The notes beneath the pieces were generated by a model, which did not search any database, was not told where the DNA came from, and saw nothing but the letters and a program-made list of their open reading frames with translations. Positions 42,962 through 51,571 of a stretch of DNA of 64,000 nucleotides are shown piece after piece. Positions within the stretch are counted from its first letter, which is position 1. Each line of letters begins with the position of its first letter. Source of the stretch: Falsiroseomonas stagni DSM 19981 (GTDB lineage: Bacteria; Pseudomonadota; Alphaproteobacteria; Acetobacterales; Acetobacteraceae); NCBI RefSeq assembly GCF_900114315.1, contig NZ_FOSQ01000012.1, positions 1 through 64,000 of the forward strand, written 5' to 3'. The position numbers were made by a program, and so were the translations under genes.

Positions 42962-42993
42962 ACGGTTGACCAGACCCCGCCGCGCGCCGAACC

Positions 42994-44124
42994 ATGCGCC
43001 GCATGGAAACGCTGGATTTCGACGTCGTCATCATCGGGGCCGGCATGGCCGGCGCCACCGCCGCCGCGCATTGCGCCTGGCGCGGCCTGAAGGTCGCGCT
43101 GCTGGAGGCGGAGGAGAGTGCGGGCTACCACAGCACCGGACGCTCCGCCGCGCTGTGGATCCTGAACTACGGCCCGCCCGATGTGCGGCGCCTGTCCGGC
43201 GCGTCCCGCGCCTTCTTCGAAAAGCCGCCGGAAGGCTTCGCCCCCGGCCCGCTCATCAGCAACCGGCCGGTGGTGAACCTGGCGCCGCCCGGCCAGGTGG
43301 CGCATCTGCGGCAGATGATCGCGGAAGGGGCGGAGATCGAGGAGATCGACGTCGCGGAAGTGGCCGCCATGGTGCCGGCCCTCAGGCCCGGCTACGCGGC
43401 GATGGCGAGCATCGAGCGCGATGCCTTCGATATCGAGGTCGCCTCCCTCCACAGCGGCTTCCTGAAATCCGCCCGGGCCGGCGGTGGCGTCCTGGCGCTG
43501 CGGCATCGCGCGGGGCGCATCTGGCACGAGGGCGGCCGCTGGCACGCCCAGGCCAGCGACGGCGCGGTGCATCGCGCGAAGGTGCTGGTGAACGCCGCCG
43601 GCGCCTGGGGGGATGAGGTCGCGACAATCGCGGGCGTGGCGCGCATCGGGCTGCAACCCAAGCGGCGCACGGCGCTGATCATCGATCCCGGCGAGCATGA
43701 TTGCAGCCACTGGCCGCTGCTCGGCGATGCCGACCACAGCTGGTATGCGCGGCCGGAGGCGCGGCGGAAGCTCATGGTCTCCCCGGCCGATGAGACGGAC
43801 ATGGACCCGCATGACGTGCAGCCCGATGAGATCGATGTCGCCATCGCGGTGGACCGGATGCAGCAGGCGCTCGACATCCCCGTGAACCGGGTGGAGCATC
43901 GCTGGGCGGGGCTGCGCAGCTTCACGCCGGACCGGAGCCTGGCCATCGGCTTCGAACGATCGGCGCCGGGCTTCCTGTGGCTGGTGGGCCAGGGCGGCTA
44001 TGGCATCCAGACGGCGCCGGCCGCGGGGCGGCTGGTGGCGGGGATCATCGCCGGCGATGTGGATGACGATGTGCTGCCGGTGGCGGCGCTGGCGGACCCG
44101 GACCGGTTCAGGAGAGATGCGTGA
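42994..44124 (+). CDS. FAD-dependent amino-acid/amine oxidoreductase (DAO family)
   Basis: 376 residues (ATG at 43003 is an alternative start). VVIIGAGMAGATAAAHCAW is the FAD-binding site; AGYHSTGRSAALWILNYGPP is the DAO flavin loop; the C-terminal RWAGLRSFTPDRSLAIGF and GQGGYGIQTAPAAGRLVAG complete the fold. Family members oxidise D-amino acids, sarcosine or glycine. Its stop overlaps the start of a threonine dehydratase-like gene, suggesting a shared amino-acid degradation path. Confidence 0.9.
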   Translation: MRRMETLDFDVVIIGAGMAGATAAAHCAWRGLKVALLEAEESAGYHSTGRSAALWILNYGPPDVRRLSGASRAFFEKPPEGFAPGPLISNRPVVNLAPPGQVAHLRQMIAEGAEIEEIDVAEVAAMVPALRPGYAAMASIERDAFDIEVASLHSGFLKSARAGGGVLALRHRAGRIWHEGGRWHAQASDGAVHRAKVLVNAAGAWGDEVATIAGVARIGLQPKRRTALIIDPGEHDCSHWPLLGDADHSWYARPEARRKLMVSPADETDMDPHDVQPDEIDVAIAVDRMQQALDIPVNRVEHRWAGLRSFTPDRSLAIGFERSAPGFLWLVGQGGYGIQTAPAAGRLVAGIIAGDVDDDVLPVAALADPDRFRRDA

Positions 44125-45104
44125 TGAGTGGTTCCCTGCCGACACCCCAGGATGTGCGGGATGCCGCCCTGCGGATCGCGCCGCATATCGTGCGCACGCC
44201 GATGCTGCGCCACCGCCTGCTGGATGAGATGACGGGCGGCACCATCCTGGTGAAGCCGGAAGTCCTGCAGCGCACCGGCAGCTTCAAGCTGCGCGGCGCC
44301 ACCAATGCGGCGATGCGGCTGCCGGAGGCGGCGCGGGGCGCGGGTGTCGTCACCCATTCCTCCGGCAATCACGGCCAGGCGGTGGCCTGCGCCTCCGCCA
44401 TGCTCGGCATGCCGGCGCTGATCGCCATGCCGATGGATGCGCCCGCCATCAAGGTGGAGAGCACCAGGCGCTGGGGCGCGGAGATCACCTTCTTCGACCG
44501 CAAGACGACGGACCGGGAGACGCTGGCGAGCCGCCTGGCGGGGGAACGCGGCGGCACGGTGCTGCCGCCCTTCGACCACGCGGACGTCATCGCCGGCCAG
44601 GGCACGCTGGCGCTGGAATTGTTCGAGGATGCGAAGGCGGCGGGCCTGGCGCTGGATGCGCTGGCGGTCTGCACCGGCGGCGGCGGACTGATCGCGGGCT
44701 GCGCGCTGGCGGCGGAGGGGGCATCGCCCGGCACGGCCATCTGGGCGGTGGAGCCGGAGGGCTGGGACGATACGAAGCGCAGCCTGGAAGCCGGCGCGCG
44801 CATCACCAATGACGGCCAGGGCGAGACGATCTGCGATGCGCTGCTGTCCATGCGGCCGGGGGAGATCACCTTCGCGGTGAACCAGCCGCGCCTGGCCGGC
44901 GCGGTGGTGGTGACACGGGCGGAAGTGTTCCGCGCCATGCGCTTCGCCTTCGAACACCTGAAGATCGTGGTGGAGCCCGGCGGCGCCGTGGCGCTGGCGG
45001 CGGTGCTGGCGGGCAAGCTGGATGCGCGGGGCAAGGTGGTCGGCATCGTCATCAGCGGCGGCAATGTCGATCCGGCGGTCTTCGCGGAGGCGTTCGCAGC
45101 CTGA
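44124..45104 (+). CDS. PLP-dependent threonine/serine dehydratase
   Basis: 326 residues from the ATG at 44124 with AGGAG nine bases upstream; the GTG one codon earlier is less likely. Fold-type II PLP enzyme: GSFKLRGATNAAM contains the Schiff-base Lys, SSGNHGQAVACAS the substrate loop and CTGGGGLIAGCAL the phosphate-binding glycine loop. Without the C-terminal regulatory domain of biosynthetic IlvA, it is of the catabolic/TdcB or serine racemase kind. Coupled to the DAO gene. Confidence 0.9.
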   Translation: MSGSLPTPQDVRDAALRIAPHIVRTPMLRHRLLDEMTGGTILVKPEVLQRTGSFKLRGATNAAMRLPEAARGAGVVTHSSGNHGQAVACASAMLGMPALIAMPMDAPAIKVESTRRWGAEITFFDRKTTDRETLASRLAGERGGTVLPPFDHADVIAGQGTLALELFEDAKAAGLALDALAVCTGGGGLIAGCALAAEGASPGTAIWAVEPEGWDDTKRSLEAGARITNDGQGETICDALLSMRPGEITFAVNQPRLAGAVVVTRAEVFRAMRFAFEHLKIVVEPGGAVALAAVLAGKLDARGKVVGIVISGGNVDPAVFAEAFAA

Positions 45105-45156
45105 GACGAACTGGCCTGGGACGTGCATGATGCCGGCTGGAACGCCGGAGACCCCC

Positions 45157-46128
45157 ATGCATCGCCGTGCCCTGCTCGCCGCGCCCGCAGCGCTGGCCCT
45201 GCCCTGCCCCGTCCGCGCGCAGGCGCCCTGGCCGGAAAGGCCGGTCCGCATCCTGGTGCCCTTCGCGCCCGGCGGCAACACGGACGGCCTGGCGCGGCTA
45301 TCGGCGGAGCTGTTGCAGGAGGCGCTGCCCGGGGCCTCCTTCGTCGTGGAGAACCGGACCGGCGCGGGCGGGCTGCTGGCCGCGGATGCGCTGGTGCGGT
45401 CGCCGCCCGATGGGCATGTGCTGATGATGGTGGCGGTGGCCGTGCTGGCGGTGGCGCCCGTCGCGATGGCGCAGCCGCCGCGCTTCGATCCCGTCACGGA
45501 TGTGACGCCGATCGTGAACCTCGGCACCAATCCCTTCGTGCTGATGAGCCATCGCAGCGTGGAGGCGACGGACCTCGCTTCCATGATCGCCTGGATGCGC
45601 GCGCGCAGCGGGCGCTTTGCCTATGCCTCGGGCGGCGTCGGGAGTTTCCAGCATCTGTCGATGGAGTTGCTGCTGCAACGCATCGGCGTGCAGGCGGAAC
45701 ACGTGCCGTATCGGGGCGGCGCGCCGGCGCTGGCGGATGTGATCGCGGGGAATGCGCCGCTGATGTTCGCGAATCTGTCGGAGGCGGTGCCCCATGCGCA
45801 GAGCGCGGCGGTGCGGCTGCATGGCGTATCGAGCCTGGAGGCCAGCGCGCAGTTGCCGGGGGTGCCGCCGATCGCGAGCCTGGTGCCGGGCTATGAGACC
45901 ATCACCTGGAACGGGCTGATGGGGCCGAAGGGCATGCCGCCCGCGCTGGCGGCGCGCATCCACGGCATCATCGCGGGGGCGCTGCAACGCCCGGCGGTGC
46001 AGGAGCGGATGCAGCGCATCGGCGCCGACCCGCTGGGCGAGGGGCCGGAGGCTTTCGCCGCGCGGCTGCGCGCCGATGTGGCGCGGTGGAACGAGGTGGT
46101 GCGCGTGGCGGGGATACGGTTGCAGTAG
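45157..46128 (+). CDS. Bug/TctC-type tripartite tricarboxylate receptor
   Basis: 323 residues from the ATG at 45157 (GGAG upstream). Signal MHRRALLAAPAALALPCPVRA, then RPVRILVPFAPGGNTDGLARL, VVENRTGAGGLLAADALV and GLMGPKGMPPALAARI. Orphan periplasmic carboxylate receptor; gap of 52 bases after the dehydratase suggests it may share the transcript. The message ends at two-hairpin repeat copy 4. Confidence 0.92.
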   Translation: MHRRALLAAPAALALPCPVRAQAPWPERPVRILVPFAPGGNTDGLARLSAELLQEALPGASFVVENRTGAGGLLAADALVRSPPDGHVLMMVAVAVLAVAPVAMAQPPRFDPVTDVTPIVNLGTNPFVLMSHRSVEATDLASMIAWMRARSGRFAYASGGVGSFQHLSMELLLQRIGVQAEHVPYRGGAPALADVIAGNAPLMFANLSEAVPHAQSAAVRLHGVSSLEASAQLPGVPPIASLVPGYETITWNGLMGPKGMPPALAARIHGIIAGALQRPAVQERMQRIGADPLGEGPEAFAARLRADVARWNEVVRVAGIRLQ

Positions 46129-46134
46129 CGACGC

Positions 46135-46191
46135 GGTCCAGGGTCCCGCCGGACCCTGGCGAGGGGGTTGCAGGGGGAGCAGCGCTCCCCC
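46135..46191 (+). repeat. Two-hairpin intergenic repeat, copy 4
   Basis: 57 bp. Arm A CCAGGGTCC/GGACCCTGG (loop CGCC), arm B GGGGGAGC/GCTCCCCC (loop AGC). It fills the convergent gap between the Bug receptor and the FAD monooxygenase. Its sequence is closest to copy 5 at 63223. Confidence 0.9.
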
Positions 46192-46200
46192 TGCGGCAGG

Positions 46201-47394
46201 TCACGCCACCGCCGCGGCCGCGCGCACCCCTTCGATCATGCTGGTCTTGAGCAGATGCGCCCGCGCCTTCGCCGGATCGGCCGCCGTCGCGCGCAACTCC
46301 GCGAGCCTCGCCGTGCGGGCCACCGGGTCCTTCTCCTCCAGGTTCTTCTTGTTGGCGATGGTCATGGCCTGGAGGAAGGCCTCCGCCACGTGTCGGCGCT
46401 GGCGGGAATAGCGGTCGAGCAGGTCATCAGCACCGCCATCCAGCACGGCGGCGATGCGCTGCGCGGCCAGGATCGCGTCATGCACGCCGAAATTCATGCC
46501 CATGCCGCCGAGCGGGTTGTTGACATGCGCCGCATCGCCGGCCAGCAGCACGCGGCCCTGGCGGAAGGTGGCGGCGACGCGCTGATGCACGGCGTAGAGG
46601 TTGGTGTGCACCACGGGGAAGTCGCCGTCCTGCGGGATCAGGGCGCGGACGCGGTCGCGCGCCGCGGCGAAGTCCAGCAGGCCCGCTTCCTCGGCCTCGG
46701 GATCCGTCGGGAAGACGATGCGCCAGAGGCCCGGTGCGGCCTTGCCGGGCACCTTGAACATCGCGCACCAGGTGACGGGGTCGGAGACGTAGGAGGAGAT
46801 GGCATAGCCCTTCGCCGCCATGTCCTCCGTCGTCGTGACGACGAGGAAGCGTTCGCGGTAGGTGAAGCCCTCGAAGGCGATGCCCTGCGATTTGCGGACG
46901 ACGCTGCGGCCGCCATCGGCGCCGATCACATAGGCCGCGCGATGGGTGGTGCCATCGGCGGCTTCGATGCTGACGCCGTCCTGATCCTGGGTGACGCCCG
47001 TGACCTCCACGCCCCAGACCACTTCGGCATGGGCGTGGCGCGAGAGGTGGTTCAGCAGGATGCGGCAGAGCTTGTGCTGTTCGCATTGCAGGCGGAAGGG
47101 GAAGGGCGTGACGTCGGCCAGCAGGGAGAGGTCGAATTCGGCGACCACGCCCTCCGCCCGTCCGCGAAACTGCCAGATGGGCGCGCGGATACCCTGGGCG
47201 AGCAGGTCGGCGGTGACACCCGATTCCGCATACATCTCCATCGTCGGCGGATGGATGGTGGCGGCGCGGGGGTCCTCGAAGGGTTCGGTGTGGCGTTCCA
47301 GCACGCGCACCGGGACGCCCGCGCGGGCGAGGAACAGCGCCGCCGTCAGCCCCGCGGGGCCGGCGCCGGCGACGATGACCTGCGGTTCCGCCAT
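46201..47394 (-). CDS. FAD-dependent aromatic monooxygenase (UbiH/PheA group)
   Basis: 397 residues from the ATG at 47394; longer frames run into the neighbour. VIVAGAGPAGLTAALFLARAG binds FAD, GADGGRSVVRKSQGI is the DG motif, and GDAAHVNNPLGGMGMNFGVHD the GD motif, all class A flavin monooxygenase marks. The expected reaction is NAD(P)H-dependent ring hydroxylation. It follows the maleate-isomerase-like gene by 5 bases. The two together suggest an aromatic pathway running through maleate, as in hydroxynicotinate breakdown, which is inference. Confidence 0.9.
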   Translation of the reverse strand: MAEPQVIVAGAGPAGLTAALFLARAGVPVRVLERHTEPFEDPRAATIHPPTMEMYAESGVTADLLAQGIRAPIWQFRGRAEGVVAEFDLSLLADVTPFPFRLQCEQHKLCRILLNHLSRHAHAEVVWGVEVTGVTQDQDGVSIEAADGTTHRAAYVIGADGGRSVVRKSQGIAFEGFTYRERFLVVTTTEDMAAKGYAISSYVSDPVTWCAMFKVPGKAAPGLWRIVFPTDPEAEEAGLLDFAAARDRVRALIPQDGDFPVVHTNLYAVHQRVAATFRQGRVLLAGDAAHVNNPLGGMGMNFGVHDAILAAQRIAAVLDGGADDLLDRYSRQRRHVAEAFLQAMTIANKKNLEEKDPVARTARLAELRATAADPAKARAHLLKTSMIEGVRAAAAVA

Positions 47395-47399
47395 GAGGA

Positions 47400-48143
47400 T
47401 CAGTGTTCCTCCAGCACGCGGCCATGGCCGAAGACGCGATCCTCGATCCCGATGGCGCGCAGCGCGTGCCAGGTCAGCACGGTGTTGATGGCCAGCACCG
47501 GCTTGCCAAGCCAGCGCTCCCCTTCCGCCGCCACGGCGGCGCCGGCCAGGTTGGTGCCGACGACGACCAGCGCCTCCACATCCGGGCCATCGAGTTCGCG
47601 CAGGGATTCGCGGATGGTCGCGGGCTGGACATGCGCGATCTCCCGCGGCGAGGGGCATTTCAGGCCCTTGAGGCGCAGTACGTCGAAGCCCGATTCGACG
47701 AACCAGGCGCGCACCATCTCATCGCCCCGGGGCTGGTGGGGGGTCAGGATCGCGATCCTCGTCGCGCCGAAGGCGCGCAGCGCGGCGGCCGTCGCGGTGG
47801 AGCCCATGGTGATGCCGACACCGGCCTTCTCCGCCAGCTCGGCCTCCAGCTTCTGGGACGCCGCGACGCCGCCCCAGAAGGCCTCCAGCGCCACGCCCAT
47901 CACCAGGTGATCGGGGGCGGAGGTCATCACCTGCTCGATCGCCGCGCCGAGGCCATCGCGCATGGCCTGGACGTGTTCGAGAAACGCCTGCTCGGAGGTC
48001 AGCGGGCGTTCCTTGATGGAAACGCGGGCGAGGTGGAAGGTGACCCCGCGGGGGCGCAGGTCATCGACCTCCGGCTGCACCGTCGTGTTCGTCGACGGCA
48101 CCACGAAGCCGATCCGCTTCCGCCAGCCCAGCGCATCCGCCAT
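47400..48143 (-). CDS. Asp/Glu racemase-fold protein, maleate isomerase/arylmalonate decarboxylase family
   Basis: 247 residues. IGFVVPSTNTTVQPEVDDLRP opens the family pattern and ALRAFGATRIAILTPHQPRGDEM the second half. The two catalytic cysteines of maleate isomerase are not at their places: the first loop reads MGVALEAFWGG and the second VVVGTNLAGAA, and the only Cys (KCPSP, about residue 166) is elsewhere. It therefore either uses another chemistry or is a decarboxylase-like relative. First gene of a two-gene unit with the monooxygenase. Confidence 0.85.
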   Translation of the reverse strand: MADALGWRKRIGFVVPSTNTTVQPEVDDLRPRGVTFHLARVSIKERPLTSEQAFLEHVQAMRDGLGAAIEQVMTSAPDHLVMGVALEAFWGGVAASQKLEAELAEKAGVGITMGSTATAAALRAFGATRIAILTPHQPRGDEMVRAWFVESGFDVLRLKGLKCPSPREIAHVQPATIRESLRELDGPDVEALVVVGTNLAGAAVAAEGERWLGKPVLAINTVLTWHALRAIGIEDRVFGHGRVLEEH

Positions 48144-48268
48144 GCGTCATCCCCTGAAGAATCCCGATGCGGCAGGCTAGCATCGGGGCGGGATGGCCCG
48201 GAAGCCGGGCGCCTTGCGCTCCGCCGTCGCCGCCCGGAAGATCGCGCTATTGCAAGGGAGAGGACGGC

Positions 48269-48928
48269 ATGGCGATCACGCTCTATGGCTGCGCGCGGTC
48301 ACGCGCCTCGCGGAACCTGTGGCTGCTGGAGGAGATGGGCGTGGCATACCGCCATGTCCCGGTGATCCAGGCCTACCGCCTGCCCGATCCGGATGCGGCG
48401 GATGCGCCCCTGCACACGCGGTCCGCGGCGTTCCTCGCCATCAACCCGAACGGGCACATCCCGTCGCTGGAGGATGACGGGCTGGTCCTGCATGAGAGCC
48501 TGGCGATCAACCTCTACCTCGCGAAGAAGGCGGGCGGGACGCTCGGCCCGGCGACGGTGGCGGAGGATGGGCTGATGGGGATGTGGTCCCTCTGGGCGGC
48601 GACGGAGGTCGAGCCGCACAGCATCGAGATCCTCTACAACATGGCGGCGAAACCGCCGGCGGAGCGGGATGCGGCGAAGGCGGAGGCGGCGGTGGCCGCG
48701 CTGCGGGCGCCCTTCGCGGTACTGGACACCGTGCTGGCCGCCACGGGCCATCCGGTCGGCGCGCGTTTCACGGTGGCGGACATCAACCTGGCGGAGGTGG
48801 TACGCTACGCCATGCCGGCGCGCAGCCTGTTCCAGGGCGCGCCGCGCGTCGCCGCCTGGCTGGCGGCGTGCCAGGCCAGGCCGGCCTGCCAGCGCATGAT
48901 GGCGATGCGGGAGCGCGAGCCCGCCTGA
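48269..48928 (+). CDS. Glutathione S-transferase family protein
   Basis: 219 residues from the ATG at 48269. Thioredoxin-like N-terminus (ITLYGCARSRASRNLWLLEEMG), conserved NPNGHIPSLEDDG and the glutathione-contacting ESLAINLYLAKK, then an all-helical C-domain with FTVADINLAEVV. Cytosolic conjugation or detoxification; possibly a maleyl-pyruvate or similar isomerase type given the neighbours. Divergent from the isomerase-like gene. Confidence 0.9.
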   Translation: MAITLYGCARSRASRNLWLLEEMGVAYRHVPVIQAYRLPDPDAADAPLHTRSAAFLAINPNGHIPSLEDDGLVLHESLAINLYLAKKAGGTLGPATVAEDGLMGMWSLWAATEVEPHSIEILYNMAAKPPAERDAAKAEAAVAALRAPFAVLDTVLAATGHPVGARFTVADINLAEVVRYAMPARSLFQGAPRVAAWLAACQARPACQRMMAMREREPA

Positions 48929-48932
48929 ACCG

Positions 48933-49091
48933 TCAGGCGGCGCGGGCTTCCTTGGGGACTTCGCTGGGGGCTTCCCGGGGGACCTCCCTGGGGGCGGGCT
49001 TCTCGGCCTCTGGCAGCGGCGGGGGCGGCGCCTCCGCCACCGGGCGGGGTTCCGGCCGGGACAGGCGGCCGAACAGGTGATTACGACGCAT
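48933..49091 (-). CDS. Possible small Pro/Glu-rich protein
   Basis: 52 residues from ATG 49091, GGAG upstream. A basic start (MRRNHLFGRLSRPEPRP) is followed by Pro/Glu/Ala repeats (PREVPREAPSEVPKEA), arising from an imperfect repeated DNA unit between 48945 and 49000. No domain. It ends 4 bases from the convergent GST stop. Plausible but unproven. Confidence 0.4.
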   Translation of the reverse strand: MRRNHLFGRLSRPEPRPVAEAPPPPLPEAEKPAPREVPREAPSEVPKEARAA

Positions 49092-49191
49092 CAGGACGCA
49101 CTCCGAAGGCTCCCGCGATTCGATGCACGGGTTGTATGAACGATGCCCTGCCCGCCACGCTGATTGAAGCCCCCGGGGTGCCGGTTTTCCG

Positions 49192-49740
49192 TCAGCGTGG
49201 CGCGCCGGCGGGGCTGCGGCGAGACAGCCAGGGCAGCATCCGGGCGGCGATGTCGTCGCGGCGGATGACGGCGTGCCACAGCGTAGCGACGACATGCAGG
49301 ATGATGGTGCCGAGCAGGACGTTGGCAAGGACCTCATGCACCCCTTCCAGCAGCTTGCGCAGGCCGAGGGGGGCGAGCAGCGGCGGCACCTCGAACAGCC
49401 CCAGCACCGGGAAGGGCGCGCGGCCGGACATGGCGATGGCGAGGCCCGCCAGCGGCACCGCCGCCATCAGCGCATAGAGCAGTAGGTGGCCGGCCCTGGC
49501 GGCGCGGCCCTGCCAGCCTTCCTCCGCCGGCGGCGCGCCGCCCAGCAACCGGGCCAGCAGCCGCGGCAGGACCAGGGCCAGCACGGCAATCCCGACCAGC
49601 GCATGGGTGCCGGTGGCGGCGATGCGGTCGGGGCCGCGGGCGACATCCTCCATCAACTGGCCGAGCAGCCAGGCCGCGCCGATGGCGGCGGCCATGGTCC
49701 AGTGCAGGGCGATGCTGGCGATGGAATAGCGGGGTTGCAT
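49192..49740 (-). CDS. Cytochrome b561
   Basis: 182 residues from the ATG at 49740, preceded by GGAGG. Four membrane helices with the diheme His pattern: RYSIASIALHWTMAAAIG, ATGTHALVGIAVLAL, HLLLYALMAAVPLAG, and LEGVHEVLANVLLGTIILHVVATLWHAVIR. Members pass electrons from quinol to oxygen species or periplasmic partners. Transcribed alone. Confidence 0.92.
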   Translation of the reverse strand: MQPRYSIASIALHWTMAAAIGAAWLLGQLMEDVARGPDRIAATGTHALVGIAVLALVLPRLLARLLGGAPPAEEGWQGRAARAGHLLLYALMAAVPLAGLAIAMSGRAPFPVLGLFEVPPLLAPLGLRKLLEGVHEVLANVLLGTIILHVVATLWHAVIRRDDIAARMLPWLSRRSPAGAPR

Positions 49741-49863
49741 GGCGGGGCCTCCTTCAGGCGGTGGAGGAGACCATGGCCGCGTCACGGGCTTGCGTCCTTG
49801 ATGCAACGCAGGATGACGGCGCGGGGGCATCACGGTGCCGCGATCCCCCCGCGCCCTGATGGA

Positions 49864-50091
49864 TCAGGCCCGCGCCATCCGCCCGCGATCCCCGCAGGCC
49901 CAGCCATGGCCATGGACCAGGCCGTCATCATGGTCGCTGTCCTGCTTCATCGCCATGGCGGCGGCGACCGCGGGCGCGTGGACGCGGCCGAAACGGCGAT
50001 CCTGGCGAAGCAGTTCGCCCACCGGCGGCGGGGCTTCGCGGGCCCAGCCATGCGAATGGACCAGCCCGTCATCGTGAAGGTCGTCGTTCAT
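49864..50091 (-). CDS. Small His-rich protein with duplicated HDDGLVHxHGWA motif, downstream of aceA
   Basis: 75 residues from the ATG at 50091, 16 bases after the aceA stop. The 12-residue motif HDDGLVHSHGWA (residues 6-17) recurs as HDDGLVHGHGWA (about 53-64), with a predicted helix between. Six conserved His and paired Asp suggest metal binding. The coding DNA of the two copies is also similar, so it may be a partial internal duplication. No family is recognised; same-strand position ties it to isocitrate lyase. Confidence 0.6.
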   Translation of the reverse strand: MNDDLHDDGLVHSHGWAREAPPPVGELLRQDRRFGRVHAPAVAAAMAMKQDSDHDDGLVHGHGWACGDRGRMARA

Positions 50092-50107
50092 GGGTCTTCT
50101 CCCTGGA

Positions 50108-51415
50108 TCAGGCGTGGTGGAACTGCGCGGCCTCGGTCGAGGTCGCCAGCGCCGTGGTGCTGGCGGTGCCGCCGCTGGCGGCGGTGGCCACGGCATCGAA
50201 ATAGCCGACGCCGACTTCCCGCTGGTGGCGGATGGCGGTGAAGCCCTCGGCCTCCGCCGCGAATTCGGCCTGCTGGAGTTCGCTGTAGGCGCCCATGCCG
50301 CGCTCCGCGTAGCCGCGCGCCAGCTTGAACATCGAGAGGTTCAGGCTGTGGAAGCCGGCGAGCGTCACGAACTGGAAGCGGTAGCCCATCGCCGCGATCT
50401 CCCGCTGGAAGGCTGCCGCGGCGTCCACGCCCATCTTGCGCTGCCAGTTGAAGGAGGGGCTGCAGTTGTAGGCCAGCATCTTGCCGGGGAATTCACGGTG
50501 GATCGCCTCCGCGAAGTCGCGGGCATCCTGCAGATCGGGGTCCGAGGTCTCCCACCACAGCAGGTCGGCATAGGGGGCATAGGCCAGGCCGCGGGCGATG
50601 GCGTAGGCCTTGCCGACGCCCTTCCTGATGCGGTGGAAACCCTCCGGCGTGCGATCCCGCTCGATGAAGGGGTGGTCGCGCTCATCGATGTCGCTGGTGA
50701 GAAGCTGCGCGCTCTCGGCGTCGGTGCGGCAGAGCAGGACGGTGGGGACGCCTTCCACATCGGCGGCGAGGCGCGCGGCGTTGAGGGTGCGGATGTGCTG
50801 GCTGATGGGCACGAGGACCTTGCCGCCGAGATGGCCGCATTTCTTCTCGGAGGCCAGCTGATCCTCGAAATGCACGCCGGCCGCGCCGGCCTCGATCATC
50901 GCGCGCATGAGTTCATAGGCGTTGAGGGCGCCGCCGAAGCCGGCTTCCGCATCGGCGATGATGGGGGCCATCCATTCCGTCATGTCCCCCTTCCCTTCCT
51001 GCACCGCGATCTGGTCGCAGCGGCGCAGCGCGTTGTTGATGCGGCGGATCACGGCGGGGACGCTGTCCACGGGATAGAGGGACTGGTCGGGATACATCTG
51101 CCCCGCGCTGTTGGCGTCCGCCGCCACCTGCCAGCCGGAGAGGTAGATGGCCTTGAGCCCCGCCTTCACCTGCTGCACCGCCTGCATGCCCGTCATGGCG
51201 CCGAGCGTGTTCACGAAGGGCTCGGATTGCAGCAGTTGCCAGAGGCGGCGCGCGCCGCGATCGGCCAGCGTGTGCTGCACGCGGAAGCTGCCGGCGAGGC
51301 GGGCGACATCGGCGGCGGTGTAGTCGCGCCGGATGCCGTCGAAGCGGCCAGGCTGGGGGGCGCCATGGCCGAAGCCGCCATCGGGCGCATGGACGGGGGA
51401 GGGGGTGGGACGCAT
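50108..51415 (-). CDS. aceA: Isocitrate lyase
   Basis: 435 residues. Catalytic loop [13 protein letters not shown], metal-binding [10 protein letters not shown] and [20 protein letters not shown] and NCSPSFNW identify ICL. It cleaves isocitrate to glyoxylate and succinate, allowing growth on C2 compounds and fatty acids. No malate synthase gene adjoins. A ScfR/RamB-like regulator is divergent across a 156-base gap. AAGG precedes the ATG. Confidence 0.96.
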   Translation of the reverse strand: MRPTPSPVHAPDGGFGHGAPQPGRFDGIRRDYTAADVARLAGSFRVQHTLADRGARRLWQLLQSEPFVNTLGAMTGMQAVQQVKAGLKAIYLSGWQVAADANSAGQMYPDQSLYPVDSVPAVIRRINNALRRCDQIAVQEGKGDMTEWMAPIIADAEAGFGGALNAYELMRAMIEAGAAGVHFEDQLASEKKCGHLGGKVLVPISQHIRTLNAARLAADVEGVPTVLLCRTDAESAQLLTSDIDERDHPFIERDRTPEGFHRIRKGVGKAYAIARGLAYAPYADLLWWETSDPDLQDARDFAEAIHREFPGKMLAYNCSPSFNWQRKMGVDAAAAFQREIAAMGYRFQFVTLAGFHSLNLSMFKLARGYAERGMGAYSELQQAEFAAEAEGFTAIRHQREVGVGYFDAVATAASGGTASTTALATSTEAAQFHHA

Positions 51416-51552
51416 GGGTGGAACCTTCCGTATGACCCGCCGCTCTCGTCGCGGCGCCTGTCAATAATTCACCTTGCGCGGGCGGATTGCAGGGGGAATC
51501 CTGGGCCCGCCGCGGCAAGGACGTGGCCGGCTTCACCGTGCAGGGCCGAAAA

Positions 51553-51571
51553 TCTGTAAAGGATCCACAGA
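51553..51571 (+). promoter_or_regulatory. Palindrome TCTGT-N9-ACAGA over the regulator's ribosome site
   Basis: 5-bp arms flank a 9-base centre containing AAGGA, the likely ribosome site of the regulator that starts at 51572. The site is in the aceA/regulator divergent gap. Binding here, or folding of the RNA, would limit regulator synthesis. I see no second copy nearer aceA. Confidence 0.45.
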
